A stretch of DNA of 64,000 bases from Sulfurimonas sp. (GCA_016744115.1 JADGEZ010000001.1:16777-80776); one strand, 5' to 3'; positions 46,119 through 56,957 are shown, numbered from the stretch's first letter. Numbers and translations are program-made. The notes: a model not told the origin generated them from the sequence alone.

Positions 46119-47069
46119 TTATTTTATCTTGTATAGGTTAATGATATTGTCATCACTTGATACTAGCATAGTATTTTCATCTATAAATAGTATATTAGAA
46201 ATAATCATTTTATTTCCTATATATACACCGAGTTCTTTTTTGGTGATGGTATTAAACACTGTTACATTATTTTTTTCATCACTAGAAAATGCTGCTATTT
46301 TACCATTTGGACTTAATCCTACGCTATAGATAAGAAAATCTGATTTTTTATAATAACTAGAGTTGAACTTTGGTGCATATACTACGGCTTTTCTATCTTG
46401 TCCAGCGGTAATTATGATAGAATTTTTTGTATCAACCTCAAAAACATTGTCTAAGTTTTGTCCACTTAACTCTCTTCTAAATGCACCATCTTTTGTTTTA
46501 TGAATTTTTAAATTGCCACTTTCATCTGCAATAATAATTTCTGTTTTATCTTCGTTTAATACAAAATCTGAAAACTTAGAACCAGAAACCTGAAAACGAT
46601 AATTTTGTCTTTGTTTTATAATATCATAAGATATAATCTCATTACTTAAAAGTCCTAAGAGAACCGTATTTGCATCAATAAACTTCGCTTTTGCAATGAA
46701 GAGTTTTTTCGTATAAGGCAGTACTAAACGAAGAGTTTTATCTTCATAAATATGAAGCCTCCTAGCCCCTTTTTTCGCTTGCGAGAGCATGAGTATCTTA
46801 TCTTCGATTATATCTACAGAATACACTTTAGAGTCCGCTAAATCACCCATGAAGTCTGTGATTTTTTTAAGCCTGATTGTTTGAAGAATCTCTTGTGTAT
46901 TTATATCAAAAATATCTATACAACTAGCATCAGTAGCACTATAGAGTTTATCGTTTTTATATACTATATCTATGACACTTCCGCTAGAGGCAAACTGTAC
47001 TAATGGTACTTGCATTTTTGCATAAAGAAGTGAACTTATTGTAAGAAAAAATAGTAATATTTTTTTCAT
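46119..47069 (-). CDS. napL: NapL, periplasmic nap-operon protein
   Basis: 316 residues. Signal peptide (KKILLFFLTISSLLYA) and a repeating beta-propeller-like pattern (SATDASCIDIFDINT, LKIHKTKDGAFRREL, VFNTITKKELGVYIG) similar to WD40-like NapL of Campylobacterota. The role in nitrate reduction is unproven in the family. Start is coupled to the napF stop. Confidence 0.8.
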   Translation of the reverse strand: MKKILLFFLTISSLLYAKMQVPLVQFASSGSVIDIVYKNDKLYSATDASCIDIFDINTQEILQTIRLKKITDFMGDLADSKVYSVDIIEDKILMLSQAKKGARRLHIYEDKTLRLVLPYTKKLFIAKAKFIDANTVLLGLLSNEIISYDIIKQRQNYRFQVSGSKFSDFVLNEDKTEIIIADESGNLKIHKTKDGAFRRELSGQNLDNVFEVDTKNSIIITAGQDRKAVVYAPKFNSSYYKKSDFLIYSVGLSPNGKIAAFSSDEKNNVTVFNTITKKELGVYIGNKMIISNILFIDENTMLVSSDDNIINLYKIK

Positions 47070-47578
47070 TATATATCTTCCTTCGCTACTAAAGCTTTTA
47101 TATCTATAGCGTAACTAGGGCATCTACTGATACAAAAGCCACATGAGGTACATTTTTCTTGATTTATATTCGGCATAAACATTGCCTTAAAATCAATAGC
47201 ATTTTCTAAACATGGGTCTTTGCATGAAAAACACATAACCCCTGACCAACTCATACAGTTAGATTCATTTATTCTAATACCTGCGTCAATGAGTTTTCTA
47301 TGCTCGACTTGAAGAACATTTGGCTCACAAGCATTAGCACAATCATCACAATAAGTACATCCACTTTTAGAAAAGTCTAAGTAAGGCGTTTTGTCTTCGC
47401 CTATGAGTATAATTTGCTCTTGACATAGAGTAGCACATTTTGCGTCACAATTTTGACACTCTTTAGCAAAGGCATTAATATCATTGTAGTAAGGTGGTCG
47501 GATTATAATTACTTTTTTTTGCTGTTCTTTACCTTTTATAGAGGAAGAGAGAAAGCCAAAAAGCTCTCTTCTATCCAT
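47069..47578 (-). CDS. napF: NapF-type ferredoxin
   Basis: 169 residues with four Cys clusters (CQNCDAKCATLC, CTYCDDCANAC, CMSWSGVMCFSCKDPC, CTSCGFCISRCP), consistent with a polyferredoxin of three or four [4Fe-4S] centres. In NapF it is thought to assist NapA metal-centre assembly in the cytoplasm. No signal peptide. It sits between napB and napL. Confidence 0.88.
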   Translation of the reverse strand: MDRRELFGFLSSSIKGKEQQKKVIIIRPPYYNDINAFAKECQNCDAKCATLCQEQIILIGEDKTPYLDFSKSGCTYCDDCANACEPNVLQVEHRKLIDAGIRINESNCMSWSGVMCFSCKDPCLENAIDFKAMFMPNINQEKCTSCGFCISRCPSYAIDIKALVAKEDI

Positions 47579-47581
47579 ATT

Positions 47582-48241
47582 TTAATTACCTGCTTTAGAA
47601 GTATCTATACCTTCCATGAGTTTAACACCGCTCCAGCTAGAACGACTTGCACCATTTTTTTGAGTATAATCCGCTTCAAAGCTATTTTCAACCGCTAAGT
47701 TACCTTGAGATTGAGGGGCATGACATTGAGTACAGTTAAATCTTGCACCCACTAATTCCCCTTGTCTTACAATAGAGACATCTTGTAAGTCTTTAGTGGA
47801 AGTATTGTTAAGAACAACACCAGATTTAACAACCTCTCCATCAATAATATGCGTGGAGGGTCTAAAATTAGTAAAGTGAGATTTCGGAATTGGAGTAGAT
47901 CCTACTAATTTTGCCATGTTTGGCATATGACAACCAAGACATTGGTTATTGTCAATTTTAATAGGAACTAAACCCTCTAATGAGTGTGGAATCATTGGTG
48001 GAGCATCTTGAAATGCACGTTTTAATCTTGTACTAGACCCTGGAGCTGCAGCTCTATACTCTGTTTTTGTTGCAGAAGTATCATCCTCAGCATATAAACC
48101 AGTTTTCCTCAAACCCAAAGATTCTTCTGTGATGGAAGCCTTAAGCGTTTCTTTTTGTTTGGCTTGTGGAGCTTCATTACATCCTGTAAATATTACAGTA
48201 ACACTCAACAACCCAAGTATTAATTTACTCATTGTTTTCAT
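47582..48241 (-). CDS. napB: NapB, dihaem cytochrome subunit of periplasmic nitrate reductase
   Basis: 219 residues. Haem motifs Cys101-His105 (CLGCH) and Cys170-His174 (CTQCH) pass electrons to NapA. The N-terminus ends IFTGCNEAP, a plausible lipobox with Cys21, so the subunit may be a lipoprotein. AGGAG lies 6 bases before the ATG. It overlaps napH by 17 bases. Confidence 0.93.
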   Translation of the reverse strand: MKTMSKLILGLLSVTVIFTGCNEAPQAKQKETLKASITEESLGLRKTGLYAEDDTSATKTEYRAAAPGSSTRLKRAFQDAPPMIPHSLEGLVPIKIDNNQCLGCHMPNMAKLVGSTPIPKSHFTNFRPSTHIIDGEVVKSGVVLNNTSTKDLQDVSIVRQGELVGARFNCTQCHAPQSQGNLAVENSFEADYTQKNGASRSSWSGVKLMEGIDTSKAGN

Positions 48242-49070
48242 TATTTTCTCCTATCGTTTGTTTTTTTGTTAAATTTCTAATTGAGAAATTTAAAGCATTA
48301 TCGTTACAGACTTCTATACATCTTGCACATAAAGTACATTCACCCGATAAAACAGGCAAGCTTTCTTTATCTATCATAAAAAGCACCTGCTTCTCAGGAC
48401 AAACAACTTTACAGTCCATACATCCTGTACAATTTTGTGCATTATGATGCACTTTAATAAGGCTAAATTTGCCTATGATTGAGTAAAAACCACCGAGTGG
48501 ACATATGTGTCCACACCAGCCATTTTTCAAAACAAATAAATCGAACAAGAATATGATAAGCATCGCTGCCCAAGCAAATCCTAAGCCAAAGACTAAACCT
48601 CTGTGTACCATTGATATAGGTGAAACAAATTCAAAGGCAGTAATTCCAAGAGCAAAAGAGATAATGAGACTTACTGCTAAAACCCAGTATCTCATACTTC
48701 TTGTTGATGGCTGTCTTTTTTGTGTATGGTCGAGATTAAAAAACTCTCTTACGAATGCTGAAGCATCGGTAATTATGTTTATAGGACAAACCCATGAACA
48801 AAATAAACGCCCACCTAGTAGCATATAAAAAAGTGCGATAATCCCTGCACCGATTAATAAATCTGCACTAAGTACTGCACCAGCTGCAAACATTTGTAAT
48901 GCTGCATAAGGATCGCTAAGAGGGATAATACCTAAAAAAGACGAGGAACTTAGGTTTCCCATAAGTATCGTCCATCCCCAAGCATTTGCTCCAAAATATA
49001 AAAGCATTAAAGAGATTTGTGTAAATCTTCTTAAAATTAGGTAGCGGTAATTATTCCAAAGAATACTCAT
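48225..49070 (-). CDS. napH: NapH, quinol dehydrogenase membrane subunit
   Basis: 281 residues, four membrane segments, and two 4Fe-4S motifs at the C-terminus (CTGCMDCKVVCPEK, CTLCARCIEVCNDN) plus two CxxxCP motifs (CSWVCPIN, CGHICPLGG). With NapG it oxidises quinol and delivers electrons to NapB in place of NapC. It overlaps napG by 4 bases. Confidence 0.94.
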   Translation of the reverse strand: MSILWNNYRYLILRRFTQISLMLLYFGANAWGWTILMGNLSSSSFLGIIPLSDPYAALQMFAAGAVLSADLLIGAGIIALFYMLLGGRLFCSWVCPINIITDASAFVREFFNLDHTQKRQPSTRSMRYWVLAVSLIISFALGITAFEFVSPISMVHRGLVFGLGFAWAAMLIIFLFDLFVLKNGWCGHICPLGGFYSIIGKFSLIKVHHNAQNCTGCMDCKVVCPEKQVLFMIDKESLPVLSGECTLCARCIEVCNDNALNFSIRNLTKKQTIGENNENNE

Positions 49071-49861
49071 TCGTATAAATCCTCTAATCCATCATTTAAA
49101 GAGTCCATTGCACTTCTTTTGCTAATCTCGGTTGTGGTTTTGATAGAGCTAGCATTTTCTAAACGCTTCTCATCTTCTTTATCCCAGCCCTTGATATAGT
49201 AATTTCCAGCTCTTCCCTCAGCTACTTCTCTAGGAAGTACAAATATTGCTGCTTTTTCAGTTACACAAGCTTTTTCACACATTCCACATCCAGTACACAC
49301 ATCATTTACAACAACTGGCTTTAAAAAGGCATGTTTTCCTGTTCTATCATTTTTTTCATACTTTATTGCTATCGCTTCTCCAAGTAAAGGACAAGCCCTA
49401 TAACAAGCATCACATTGAATACCCCAAAATGAGATACAGCTGTTATCATCAATAACGGCTACACCCATATCTATAGTGTTTACATCTAAGATACTATCCT
49501 TTGTGACACTAGATTCATCTAATGCTCCAGTAGGACATACTGGAACACAAGGGATATCTGGACACATATAACAAGGAATGTCTCTAGGCACAAAATAAGG
49601 TGTCCCAATAGGCTTATTATCGCCAGCAGTTGCTAGCATAAGCGTATCATAAGGACAGGCTTCAACACATAATCCGCACTTAATACAAGTTCGTAGAAAA
49701 TCTTCTTCTTTTAAAGCAGCTGGAGGTCGAAGTAACAAGGTTGATGCTGTAACTTCATCAACATAAGCACTCCACATAAATCCTCCAAGAGCTGCTATTC
49801 CAGTAGCTCTTACCATATCTAAGATAAAATCTCTTCTAGTGTTTTGTTCGTTTTCTTTCAA
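49067..49861 (-). CDS. napG: NapG, periplasmic ferredoxin of the quinol dehydrogenase
   Basis: 264 residues. Twin-arginine signal (TRRDFILDMVRATGIAALGG) and several 4Fe-4S motifs (CIKCGLCVEACP, CYMCPDIPCVPVCP, CDACYRACP, CTGCGMCEKACV). Works with NapH. The gap to napA is 24 bases. A long C-terminal acidic tail follows the clusters. Confidence 0.95.
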   Translation of the reverse strand: MKENEQNTRRDFILDMVRATGIAALGGFMWSAYVDEVTASTLLLRPPAALKEEDFLRTCIKCGLCVEACPYDTLMLATAGDNKPIGTPYFVPRDIPCYMCPDIPCVPVCPTGALDESSVTKDSILDVNTIDMGVAVIDDNSCISFWGIQCDACYRACPLLGEAIAIKYEKNDRTGKHAFLKPVVVNDVCTGCGMCEKACVTEKAAIFVLPREVAEGRAGNYYIKGWDKEDEKRLENASSIKTTTEISKRSAMDSLNDGLEDLYE

Positions 49862-49885
49862 TCCAGACTCTCTTATTTATCTCTA

Positions 49886-52711
49886 TTATGCAGGATAAAT
49901 TCTAACAGCACATTTTTTAAAGTCTGTTTGCTTTGATTGTGGACAAGTATAATCAGCACAAACTTTATTTATAAATATTTTTTCATCAAACCATGGTACA
50001 AACACAAGTCCTTTAGGAGTTCTATTTCTCCCTCTTGTTTCAACTCTTGCTTTTACCTTACCACGACGAGATTCAACCCAACATAAAGCACCTTGTTTAA
50101 GGTCTTTGGCTTTAGCATCTGCTGGATGCATATAGCATAATGCTTCTGGAACTGCACGGTAAAGTTCAGGTACACGCATAGTCATTGTTCCTGAATGCCA
50201 ATGTTCAAGTACGCGACCTGTACATAACCAAGTATCATATTTTTTATCTGGCATCTCTGGAGGATCCATATAAGGACGAGCAAAGATTTTGGCTTTATTT
50301 TTAAGACCTTTTTTCTTTTTGTCTTTAATTCCCATCAAGTCTCCTTGAGTAAGAGCCTTTGCTAATCCACCATAAAATGCGTGTGAATTACCAGATTTTT
50401 TAGTTTCTTTTGCAGCATAAGGATCATACATGGAGTTAAATCTCCATTGTGTTTCTTTTCCATCAACAACAGGCCATTTTAAACCACGAACTCTGTGATA
50501 AGTTGTAAAGTCGGCTAAATCATGTGCATGACCACGACCAAACGAAGCATACTCTTCAAATAAATATTCATGAATCATAAAACCATAACCAGTAAATACT
50601 GTACCCTCAGAACCAACAACATTACGACTATCTCCATTACACTCAGAGTTATCAAAACCTTTTTGTGGGAAAGCATTCATATCTATTTTATATGATTTTG
50701 CTTCTTTATTTGCAAAAAGAATCTCATACATAGTTGTGTCATCATTGTAACCCATTGCATAAGCTTTTTTTCTTACATCTGGAAGTGATTTTTTAGAACC
50801 ATCTTTGTTTTTGCCACGAAGTGCTTGAGCACCCCATACATCACCAACTGTAAATCTTTTTGAAAGCTCTACCCATTGCCAAGTATCACTCATGGAATCA
50901 CCTACTGGAATAACTTGTTGTCTCCAGTGTTGTGTGCGTCTCTCAGCATTACCATAAGCTCCCCATTTTTCATAAATCATTGCAGATGGTAAGATAAGAT
51001 CAGAAACTTTTGCCGAAATTCCAGGGTATCCATCAGAAGTAACAATAAAGTTATCCATTTCACGAGCCGCTTTAATCCAATGAGTAGCAGAAGCAGTATC
51101 TTGATAAGGATTACAAACATTAACCCAGGCAAATTTAATAACACCATCTTCAATATCACGATGAATTTTCATGATGTGCTGATTTCCAACAGGATTGAGA
51201 GTTCCCTCTGGAATTTTCCATCTGTTTTCAACGATTTTTCTATGCTTAGGATTTTTTACCATCATATCAGCAGGAAGCCTGTGACAAAATGTTCCAACTT
51301 CACGAGCAGTTCCACAAGCTGATGGTTGCCCAGTTAAAGAGAATGCTCCATAACCTGGTTTTGCTTGTTTGTTAAGTAAAAAGTGAACATTATAAGCCAG
51401 AGTATTTACCCATGTTCCACGAGTATGTTGATTCATACCCATAGTCCAAAAGGATACAACCTTTCTTCCCTTTTCTATATATAAATCAGCTAATTCTTTA
51501 AGTTTTTTCTTGTATTCATTAATATCTTCATCTGGATCACCCTTAGAAATATTTGCAACATAATCTAAAGTGTAAGGATCTAAGAATTTTTTATATTCTG
51601 CAAAGTCAATTTCCCAGTGTTTAAGACCAGCTGGTTTATTGACCATAACATCGCCTTCTTTATAGCCATATGGCTTTAAAGCTGGTGCTTCTTTTGCAGA
51701 TACAGTATGTTTCATCTCTTGAGATACCGTCTCCATTTCTAAGTCTGTATATTTACCACCTTTGATTGATTTTTCATTATCTCTTCTCATCCCATAACCG
51801 ATATTTACAGGAGACGCTGCAAAAACGATATGCTTCTTAACAAAATCCCAGTCAATTGATTCAGGGTTATTATATACAATCTCTCTTGCAATATAATTCC
51901 ATAAAGCAAGGTCAGTATTTGGGGAGAAAATAATTTCTATATCCGCTAAATCTGAAGTTCTATGCGTATAAGTTGACATATTGATAACTTTGACACGCTT
52001 AGGGTCTGAGAGTTTTCTATCTGTAACTCGAGACCAAAGGATAGGGTGCATCTCCGCCATATTTGAACCCCAAGATACGATAGTATCGGTTAGTTCAATA
52101 TCATCATAACAACCAGATGGTTCATCAATACCAAAAGTTTGATAAAAACCAACAACTGCTGATGCCATACAGTGACGAGCATTTGGATCGATTGCATTTG
52201 ATCTAAATCCACCTTTCATCATTTTTTGAGCAGCGTAACCTTCCATCACGGTATATTGTCCAGATGCAAAAACGCCTACACCCTCAGGACCTGCATGTTT
52301 GAGTGCTTTTTTGATGTGAATTTCCATCTCATCAAAAGCTCTTTTCCAAGAGATTGCTACAAATTTACCATGTTTGTCAAACTTACCATCTGAACCAACT
52401 CTTAGTAATGGTTGCGTTAATCTATCCGCACCATACATGATTTTTGCATTAAAATAACCTTTAATACAGTTTAGACCACGATTAACAGGAGCAGCAGGAT
52501 CTCCCTTAACTGCAACAATCTTGCCATTTTTTGTAGCCATCATTATTCCACAACCTGTACCACAGAAACGACAAGCCGCCTTATCCCATCTCCATTCTTT
52601 CTCAGCCTTACTTGCTGCTGCTTCTAACTCGGCTGGTACAGCCATTCCCATTGTAGCCGCCGCTGATGCCGCCGCTGAACTTTTTAAAAATTCTCTTCTT
52701 GAAAGTGACAT
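49886..52711 (-). CDS. napA: Periplasmic nitrate reductase catalytic subunit NapA
   Basis: Molybdopterin-bis-MGD enzyme reducing nitrate to nitrite in the periplasm. 941 residues. Tat signal [13 protein letters not shown], one 4Fe-4S ([18 protein letters not shown] then NCIKGYF), the Mo-ligating Cys in [12 protein letters not shown], and GMNQHTRG and [11 protein letters not shown] further on. Strong ribosome site AGGAGG 6 bases before ATG. The long form with insertions fits the Campylobacterota type. First gene of the nap operon. Confidence 0.97.
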   Translation of the reverse strand: MSLSRREFLKSSAAASAAATMGMAVPAELEAAASKAEKEWRWDKAACRFCGTGCGIMMATKNGKIVAVKGDPAAPVNRGLNCIKGYFNAKIMYGADRLTQPLLRVGSDGKFDKHGKFVAISWKRAFDEMEIHIKKALKHAGPEGVGVFASGQYTVMEGYAAQKMMKGGFRSNAIDPNARHCMASAVVGFYQTFGIDEPSGCYDDIELTDTIVSWGSNMAEMHPILWSRVTDRKLSDPKRVKVINMSTYTHRTSDLADIEIIFSPNTDLALWNYIAREIVYNNPESIDWDFVKKHIVFAASPVNIGYGMRRDNEKSIKGGKYTDLEMETVSQEMKHTVSAKEAPALKPYGYKEGDVMVNKPAGLKHWEIDFAEYKKFLDPYTLDYVANISKGDPDEDINEYKKKLKELADLYIEKGRKVVSFWTMGMNQHTRGTWVNTLAYNVHFLLNKQAKPGYGAFSLTGQPSACGTAREVGTFCHRLPADMMVKNPKHRKIVENRWKIPEGTLNPVGNQHIMKIHRDIEDGVIKFAWVNVCNPYQDTASATHWIKAAREMDNFIVTSDGYPGISAKVSDLILPSAMIYEKWGAYGNAERRTQHWRQQVIPVGDSMSDTWQWVELSKRFTVGDVWGAQALRGKNKDGSKKSLPDVRKKAYAMGYNDDTTMYEILFANKEAKSYKIDMNAFPQKGFDNSECNGDSRNVVGSEGTVFTGYGFMIHEYLFEEYASFGRGHAHDLADFTTYHRVRGLKWPVVDGKETQWRFNSMYDPYAAKETKKSGNSHAFYGGLAKALTQGDLMGIKDKKKKGLKNKAKIFARPYMDPPEMPDKKYDTWLCTGRVLEHWHSGTMTMRVPELYRAVPEALCYMHPADAKAKDLKQGALCWVESRRGKVKARVETRGRNRTPKGLVFVPWFDEKIFINKVCADYTCPQSKQTDFKKCAVRIYPA

Positions 52712-52808
52712 ATTTCCTCCTATTAAGGATTAATTGGATATTAATTTTGTGTACCCATTAACACTTAATTTAATGCTACACTTGGATTGATTTAAATAAG
52801 CTTAACTT

Positions 52809-52838
52809 AGATTAAATATTAAATTAAATATTTAATCT
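52809..52838. promoter_or_regulatory. 12-bp perfect inverted repeat upstream of napA
   Basis: AGATTAAATATT / AATATTTAATCT with a 6-base spacer, 98 bases upstream of the napA ATG. Position suits an operator for the nap operon. The rest of the 361-base gap 52712-53072 is AT-rich (about 80% A+T by eye) and holds no ORF or other feature I could see. Confidence 0.5.
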
Positions 52839-53072
52839 TTAATTAATATTAATATTATGTGTATATTTGTAACATATAAAACTATATATAGAATATAAAT
52901 AACTTAAAGGACAGCTTACTAGTAGATTTTAATAAAAAATATCAGAAAGTATTATTAATAGCATAGAAAGCTCTTATTTGAGGAAATTAAATATTGGTGA
53001 TCTGGAGGATGAAAAATTAAAAAAAAGTATCATTTAAAATAGTTTTAAATGATACGAGTATTTAGATTGAGA

Positions 53073-53408
53073 TTAACCACAAGAAGGGACATCACCATCT
53101 GAAGCATATTTGTGTACGAAATCATAAAGATTGGTTACATCTTTTTCTTTCATTTTTGCAAATTTCTTCTCACCATGAGGACAAATTTTAGTCCATTCAG
53201 CAACTAAACCACTTGCCTTAGCTTTTTCCCACTCAGCACGAGTATGCTTAGTTGCAAATAAAGCTCCGTTTTTAAGACCATCTTTTTTACAAGCTTTTAA
53301 CTTTTTAAGGTAGTATTTTTGACCTTTTTTAGCATCAGCAGATACCGTTGCTGTAAACATTGAACTAGCTATTAATGCAGCTAATAATAATGAACTTGTT
53401 TTTTTCAT
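53073..53408 (-). CDS. Small periplasmic cysteine-containing protein, unknown
   Basis: 111 residues. Signal peptide to about residue 25 (SADA), then a Lys-rich domain with three Cys (KACKKDG, KICPHG, PSCG) and KDVTNLYDFVHKYA near the end. Its overall shape is like a class I cytochrome c, but no CxxCH is present, so it would not bind haem covalently. Possibly a metal or thiol-binding protein. Monocistronic; not a recognised family. Confidence 0.65.
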   Translation of the reverse strand: MKKTSSLLLAALIASSMFTATVSADAKKGQKYYLKKLKACKKDGLKNGALFATKHTRAEWEKAKASGLVAEWTKICPHGEKKFAKMKEKDVTNLYDFVHKYASDGDVPSCG

Positions 53409-53550
53409 TCTTTTTCCTTTTTTTGTGATAAATCTGTGATATTTTACATCATTTTGTTAAATATCTTATTAAGAATTTAATTTTAATTAAGATATTGTAT
53501 TAATAAGATACAAAAATACACACGAGATAATTGTAACTTATAATCGTGTA

Positions 53551-53856
53551 TTAATTGTGAGTTCTAAAACTTAATCTAGTTTTGTCTTGTTTAAACTTTT
53601 TATAGAGTTTAAACTTTGCTTTTTCAAGCTCTACATCATCGTATGAAAACTCTACTTTAAGTTTTGTATCATCTAAATTTGCACTCTCCATTGCAAACAG
53701 TTTTAACTCTTTTTTTGTAAGTTTTGATTTTAAAACTCCATAGAGTTCTTTTTCATCTTCGATTAAGTCTATTAGCTCTATATGAGTAAACTTTGCCAAT
53801 AATTCACGAAAATTATTTTCTTCATTATACTGTCTCCAAACGGTATTTTCTAACAT
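53551..53856 (-). CDS. Small protein of unknown function next to serB
   Basis: 101 residues, mostly helical and charged (MLENTVWRQYNEENNFREL; KLTKKELKLFAMES; FKQDKTRLSFRTHN). No signal peptide or motif I know. It starts at the serB stop (one-base overlap), so it is expressed with serB. Its link to serine metabolism is only positional. Confidence 0.6.
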   Translation of the reverse strand: MLENTVWRQYNEENNFRELLAKFTHIELIDLIEDEKELYGVLKSKLTKKELKLFAMESANLDDTKLKVEFSYDDVELEKAKFKLYKKFKQDKTRLSFRTHN

Positions 53857-54479
53857 TATATATTCTCCAGTATTTTTTTTAAATCTTTTTCTTTTATGAT
53901 TATATTTGCTTGTTTTTCAAGTATCTCTCTTGCACAAAAAGCAACTCTAGTCCCAGCATGAGCGAACATACTTAAGTCATTTGCACCATCACCACAAACA
54001 AGTGTTTCCTCTTCACTTACTCCGAGAATATTTTGTAGTCTTACTAACATATCCCCTTTAGAGTAGTTAAACATCATCTCTCCACCCACTAAACCTGTAA
54101 GTTTTCCATTCTTTTCATGAAGCACATTTGAAAAATCAGCGTCATATCCTAAAATATCTTTTGCATATCCTGTAGCAGAGCGAAATCCTCCACTAAAACA
54201 TACAACTTTCATGCCTCTTTTTTTAAGTTCGCTAATCGTTTCTTTAGCTCCATTCATATAAGGGAGGTTTTGGCTTATCTCTTTTACGATTGAATAATCA
54301 AGACCTTTTAAAAGCCCTACCCTTTGTTGAAGTGATTGAAAAAAATCAAGTCTTCCACTCATAGCTTCTTCGGTTATTTGAGCAACCTTTTCACCTATTC
54401 CTAATTCGTTCGCAAAAAAATCAATCGTTTCGCCATCCATAAGCGTTGAATCAAAATCAAAAACAGCAAGTTTTAGCAT
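53856..54479 (-). CDS. serB: Phosphoserine phosphatase
   Basis: HAD-family enzyme making serine from phosphoserine. 207 residues from the ATG at 54479, which has a GAGAGAAG ribosome site; an ATG at 54545 would add 22 residues and overlap the divergent metF-like start. Motif I FDFDSTLMDGETID, motif II CFSGGFRSATG, motif III/IV CGDGANDLSMF. It is co-transcribed with the unknown gene downstream. Confidence 0.93.
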   Translation of the reverse strand: MLKLAVFDFDSTLMDGETIDFFANELGIGEKVAQITEEAMSGRLDFFQSLQQRVGLLKGLDYSIVKEISQNLPYMNGAKETISELKKRGMKVVCFSGGFRSATGYAKDILGYDADFSNVLHEKNGKLTGLVGGEMMFNYSKGDMLVRLQNILGVSEEETLVCGDGANDLSMFAHAGTRVAFCAREILEKQANIIIKEKDLKKILENI

Positions 54480-54532
54480 AAATCTTCTCTCTTTCGTTAT
54501 AATTACGCAATTATACCCATTTAGGATTTTTT

Positions 54533-55444
54533 TTGTTTGATACACTCATAAATAAATTACTTCACGATACTTATATAACGCTAGAAACAACCCCTAGCCA
54601 CTCTCCTCAGTTTACGCCTATCGTCGATAAGATAGAAGCCTTAGGACTCCGCAACTTAGTAGATGCTTTCTCTACAACGGATAATCCACTAGCAAAACTA
54701 AAATACAATGCACTCTTTGCTGCGAAGATTCTTCAAGATAGATTTAACAAACCTGTCATTGCCACAATGAGCATGAGAGATAGAAATAAAATCGCCTTGC
54801 AGTCGGATCTACTTGGTGCTAATGAGATTGATATACGGGCTATTTTAGCACTTACTGGAGATCCTGCCAGTATCTCAGACCAGCCAAATGCAAAGGGTGT
54901 TTTTGAAGCAGATAGTGGCTTACTCTTAGAAATCATCTCAGCTTTTAACTCTGGTATGAGTTATGCAGGGAAACCTTTTACACAAAAACCTCAAGAGATT
55001 TATCCCTTTGCTGTAGTCAATTCTTTTGCAAGAAATCCAAAAACACTCCAAAAAAAGATGGTTAAAAAAATCAATAATGGAGCGATAGGTATCATAACTC
55101 AACCAGTATATGATGTAGAAAATGCAAAACTACTTTTAGAACTTAAAGTTGCTGCAAACAAAGAATGTTCCTCTGAGCATAAAAGTGCTGAACTTATCTT
55201 AGGATTATTTCCCATCACCAAACTTAGAACTGCACAGTTTTTATCTGCTCATGTTCCAGGGATTCATGTTCCTAAAGTCTGGATAGAAGCCTTAAGAGTT
55301 GCCAATGCTAAAAGCCCTGAGGAAGAGTATAAGGTGGGGTTTGAACTCAGTAAAAATCTTTTTGATGAACTCAAAGCACTCCACCCTAAACTTCATCTGA
55401 TGACAGCCAACCAATTTCAACTAGCTCACGATATTTTAGTATAA
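54533..55444 (+). CDS. Methylenetetrahydrofolate reductase-family protein
   Basis: 303 residues with TTG start. A MTHFR-type TIM barrel: TLETTPSHS near the start, [13 protein letters not shown] and [15 protein letters not shown] (FAD/folate pocket), [13 protein letters not shown] later. It lies 11 bases upstream of serS. Sequence is divergent from typical MetF (ETTPSHSP instead of the E-x-x-PP pattern), so it may use a related folate or corrinoid substrate. Confidence 0.75.
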   Translation: MFDTLINKLLHDTYITLETTPSHSPQFTPIVDKIEALGLRNLVDAFSTTDNPLAKLKYNALFAAKILQDRFNKPVIATMSMRDRNKIALQSDLLGANEIDIRAILALTGDPASISDQPNAKGVFEADSGLLLEIISAFNSGMSYAGKPFTQKPQEIYPFAVVNSFARNPKTLQKKMVKKINNGAIGIITQPVYDVENAKLLLELKVAANKECSSEHKSAELILGLFPITKLRTAQFLSAHVPGIHVPKVWIEALRVANAKSPEEEYKVGFELSKNLFDELKALHPKLHLMTANQFQLAHDILV

Positions 55445-55455
55445 GAAGGAAAAAA

Positions 55456-56706
55456 ATGATTGATTTAAAACTACTCCAAAAAGATTTTGACACTATGAGT
55501 GCTAAACTTATGAGAAAAGGTGTTAATGCCTCACTTCTTAAAGATTTAAAAACAAAAAGTGAAGCACTTAAAGTCGCTAAACAAAACTTTGAAACACTCC
55601 AAGCACTTCAAAATTCTATGAGTAAAGAGTTTGGGATTTATAAACGAGAGGGTAAAGATATTGGCGAGCTAAAAGCTAAAGTTGATGCCAATAAAATAGA
55701 AATTACAAAAGTACTAGATATTCAAAGACAAAAACAAGAAGAACTAGAATCTATGGCAATGGCAATTCCTAATGTTCCTGATGACACCGTGCCAGATGGA
55801 GAGGATGACAATGATAATATAGAACTTAACAAAGTACTCATTCCAAAAGAGTTTTCATTTACTCCAAAAGAGCATTGGGAATTGGCTGAGGAAAATGGAT
55901 GGATAGACTTTGAGCGTGGTGTAAAACTCGCCACTAGTCGTTTTTCTGTTTCCTTTGGAATGGGTGCAAAACTTGAAAGAGCTTTGATAAACTTCATGCT
56001 CAACTTTAACGCTGCTCGTGGTTTTGAAGAGGTAAGTGTCCCCTCTCTTGTAAATAGAACTGCACTTGAGGGTACAGGACAACTTCCAAAATTTGAAGAT
56101 GATTTATACAAAATGCAGGGGCAAGAACTGTTCTTAATTCCAACTGCTGAAGTTCCCCTAACAAATATTTATCAAGATGAGATTTTAGCTTCAAATGAAC
56201 TACCTAAAAAGATGACAGCCTATACATCATGTTTTAGAAAAGAAGCAGGGGCTGCTGGTCGTGATACAAGAGGGATGATACGCCAACACCAATTTCACAA
56301 AGTTGAACTAGTAGTACTGTGTAAACCAGATGAAAGTGAAGTGATTTTCAAGGATATGGTTTCATGTGCATCAGATATACTCACAGCTCTAAAACTGCCT
56401 CACCGTATAGTAAACTTATGTACTGGAGACTTAGGCTTCTCAGCAGCACACACAACAGACATAGAAGTATGGCTACCAGGACAAAACCAATACCGTGAAA
56501 TCTCTTCAATCTCTAACACAAGAGAGTTCCAAGCAAGACGAGCCAAAATTCGTTATAAAGATGGCAAAAAGAACCTATTTCTAAATACACTAAACGGGAG
56601 TTCTTTAGCTGTTGGACGCACACTTTTAGCTATCATGGAAAACTATCAAAATGAAGATGGAAGTATTGATATTCCTGAAGTTTTGAAGCCTTATTTGGGG
56701 AGGTAG
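55456..56706 (+). CDS. serS: Seryl-tRNA synthetase
   Basis: Class II synthetase, 416 residues. N-terminal coiled-coil arm (to about 110), then motif 2 [29 protein letters not shown] and motif 3 [24 protein letters not shown] ribosome site. It probably shares a transcript with the metF-like gene. A repeat copy lies 54 bases after its stop. Confidence 0.97.
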   Translation: MIDLKLLQKDFDTMSAKLMRKGVNASLLKDLKTKSEALKVAKQNFETLQALQNSMSKEFGIYKREGKDIGELKAKVDANKIEITKVLDIQRQKQEELESMAMAIPNVPDDTVPDGEDDNDNIELNKVLIPKEFSFTPKEHWELAEENGWIDFERGVKLATSRFSVSFGMGAKLERALINFMLNFNAARGFEEVSVPSLVNRTALEGTGQLPKFEDDLYKMQGQELFLIPTAEVPLTNIYQDEILASNELPKKMTAYTSCFRKEAGAAGRDTRGMIRQHQFHKVELVVLCKPDESEVIFKDMVSCASDILTALKLPHRIVNLCTGDLGFSAAHTTDIEVWLPGQNQYREISSISNTREFQARRAKIRYKDGKKNLFLNTLNGSSLAVGRTLLAIMENYQNEDGSIDIPEVLKPYLGR

Positions 56707-56760
56707 GTCTTTATTTTAACATATACTTGAGAATATAAGTAATAGGGCATAAATAACTTA

Positions 56761-56957
56761 TGTCTCAGCACTTTGTAGAGAGTTTTAATCAAGGCAAATG
56801 TTCTCAAGCGTAGCCAAAGCTACGGTTAGGCTTAAGTAAAGCTATCTATAAAGTGTCCTACGGAAGGGATAATAAGTGCCAACCTTGCATAAAAAAATAT
56901 TTTATCCTTAGCTTAGGCTGGGCATAAAAATTTGTTTTACACAATCTTAACACTTCA
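56761..56957. repeat. Second copy of the MITE-like repeat, without terminal arms
   Basis: About 197 bases matching the interior of the 41.6-kb element (from TGTCTCAGCACTTTG to CTTCATA), with a deletion after the CGTAGC/GCTACG hairpin. The 31-bp outer arms are missing at both sides. It lies in the 345-base gap between serS and hemerythrin; the rest of that gap has only the hemerythrin promoter. Confidence 0.8.

Noticed and set aside
55722..56194. Minus-strand ORFs inside serS
   Set aside because: Antisense shadows of conserved synthetase sequence.
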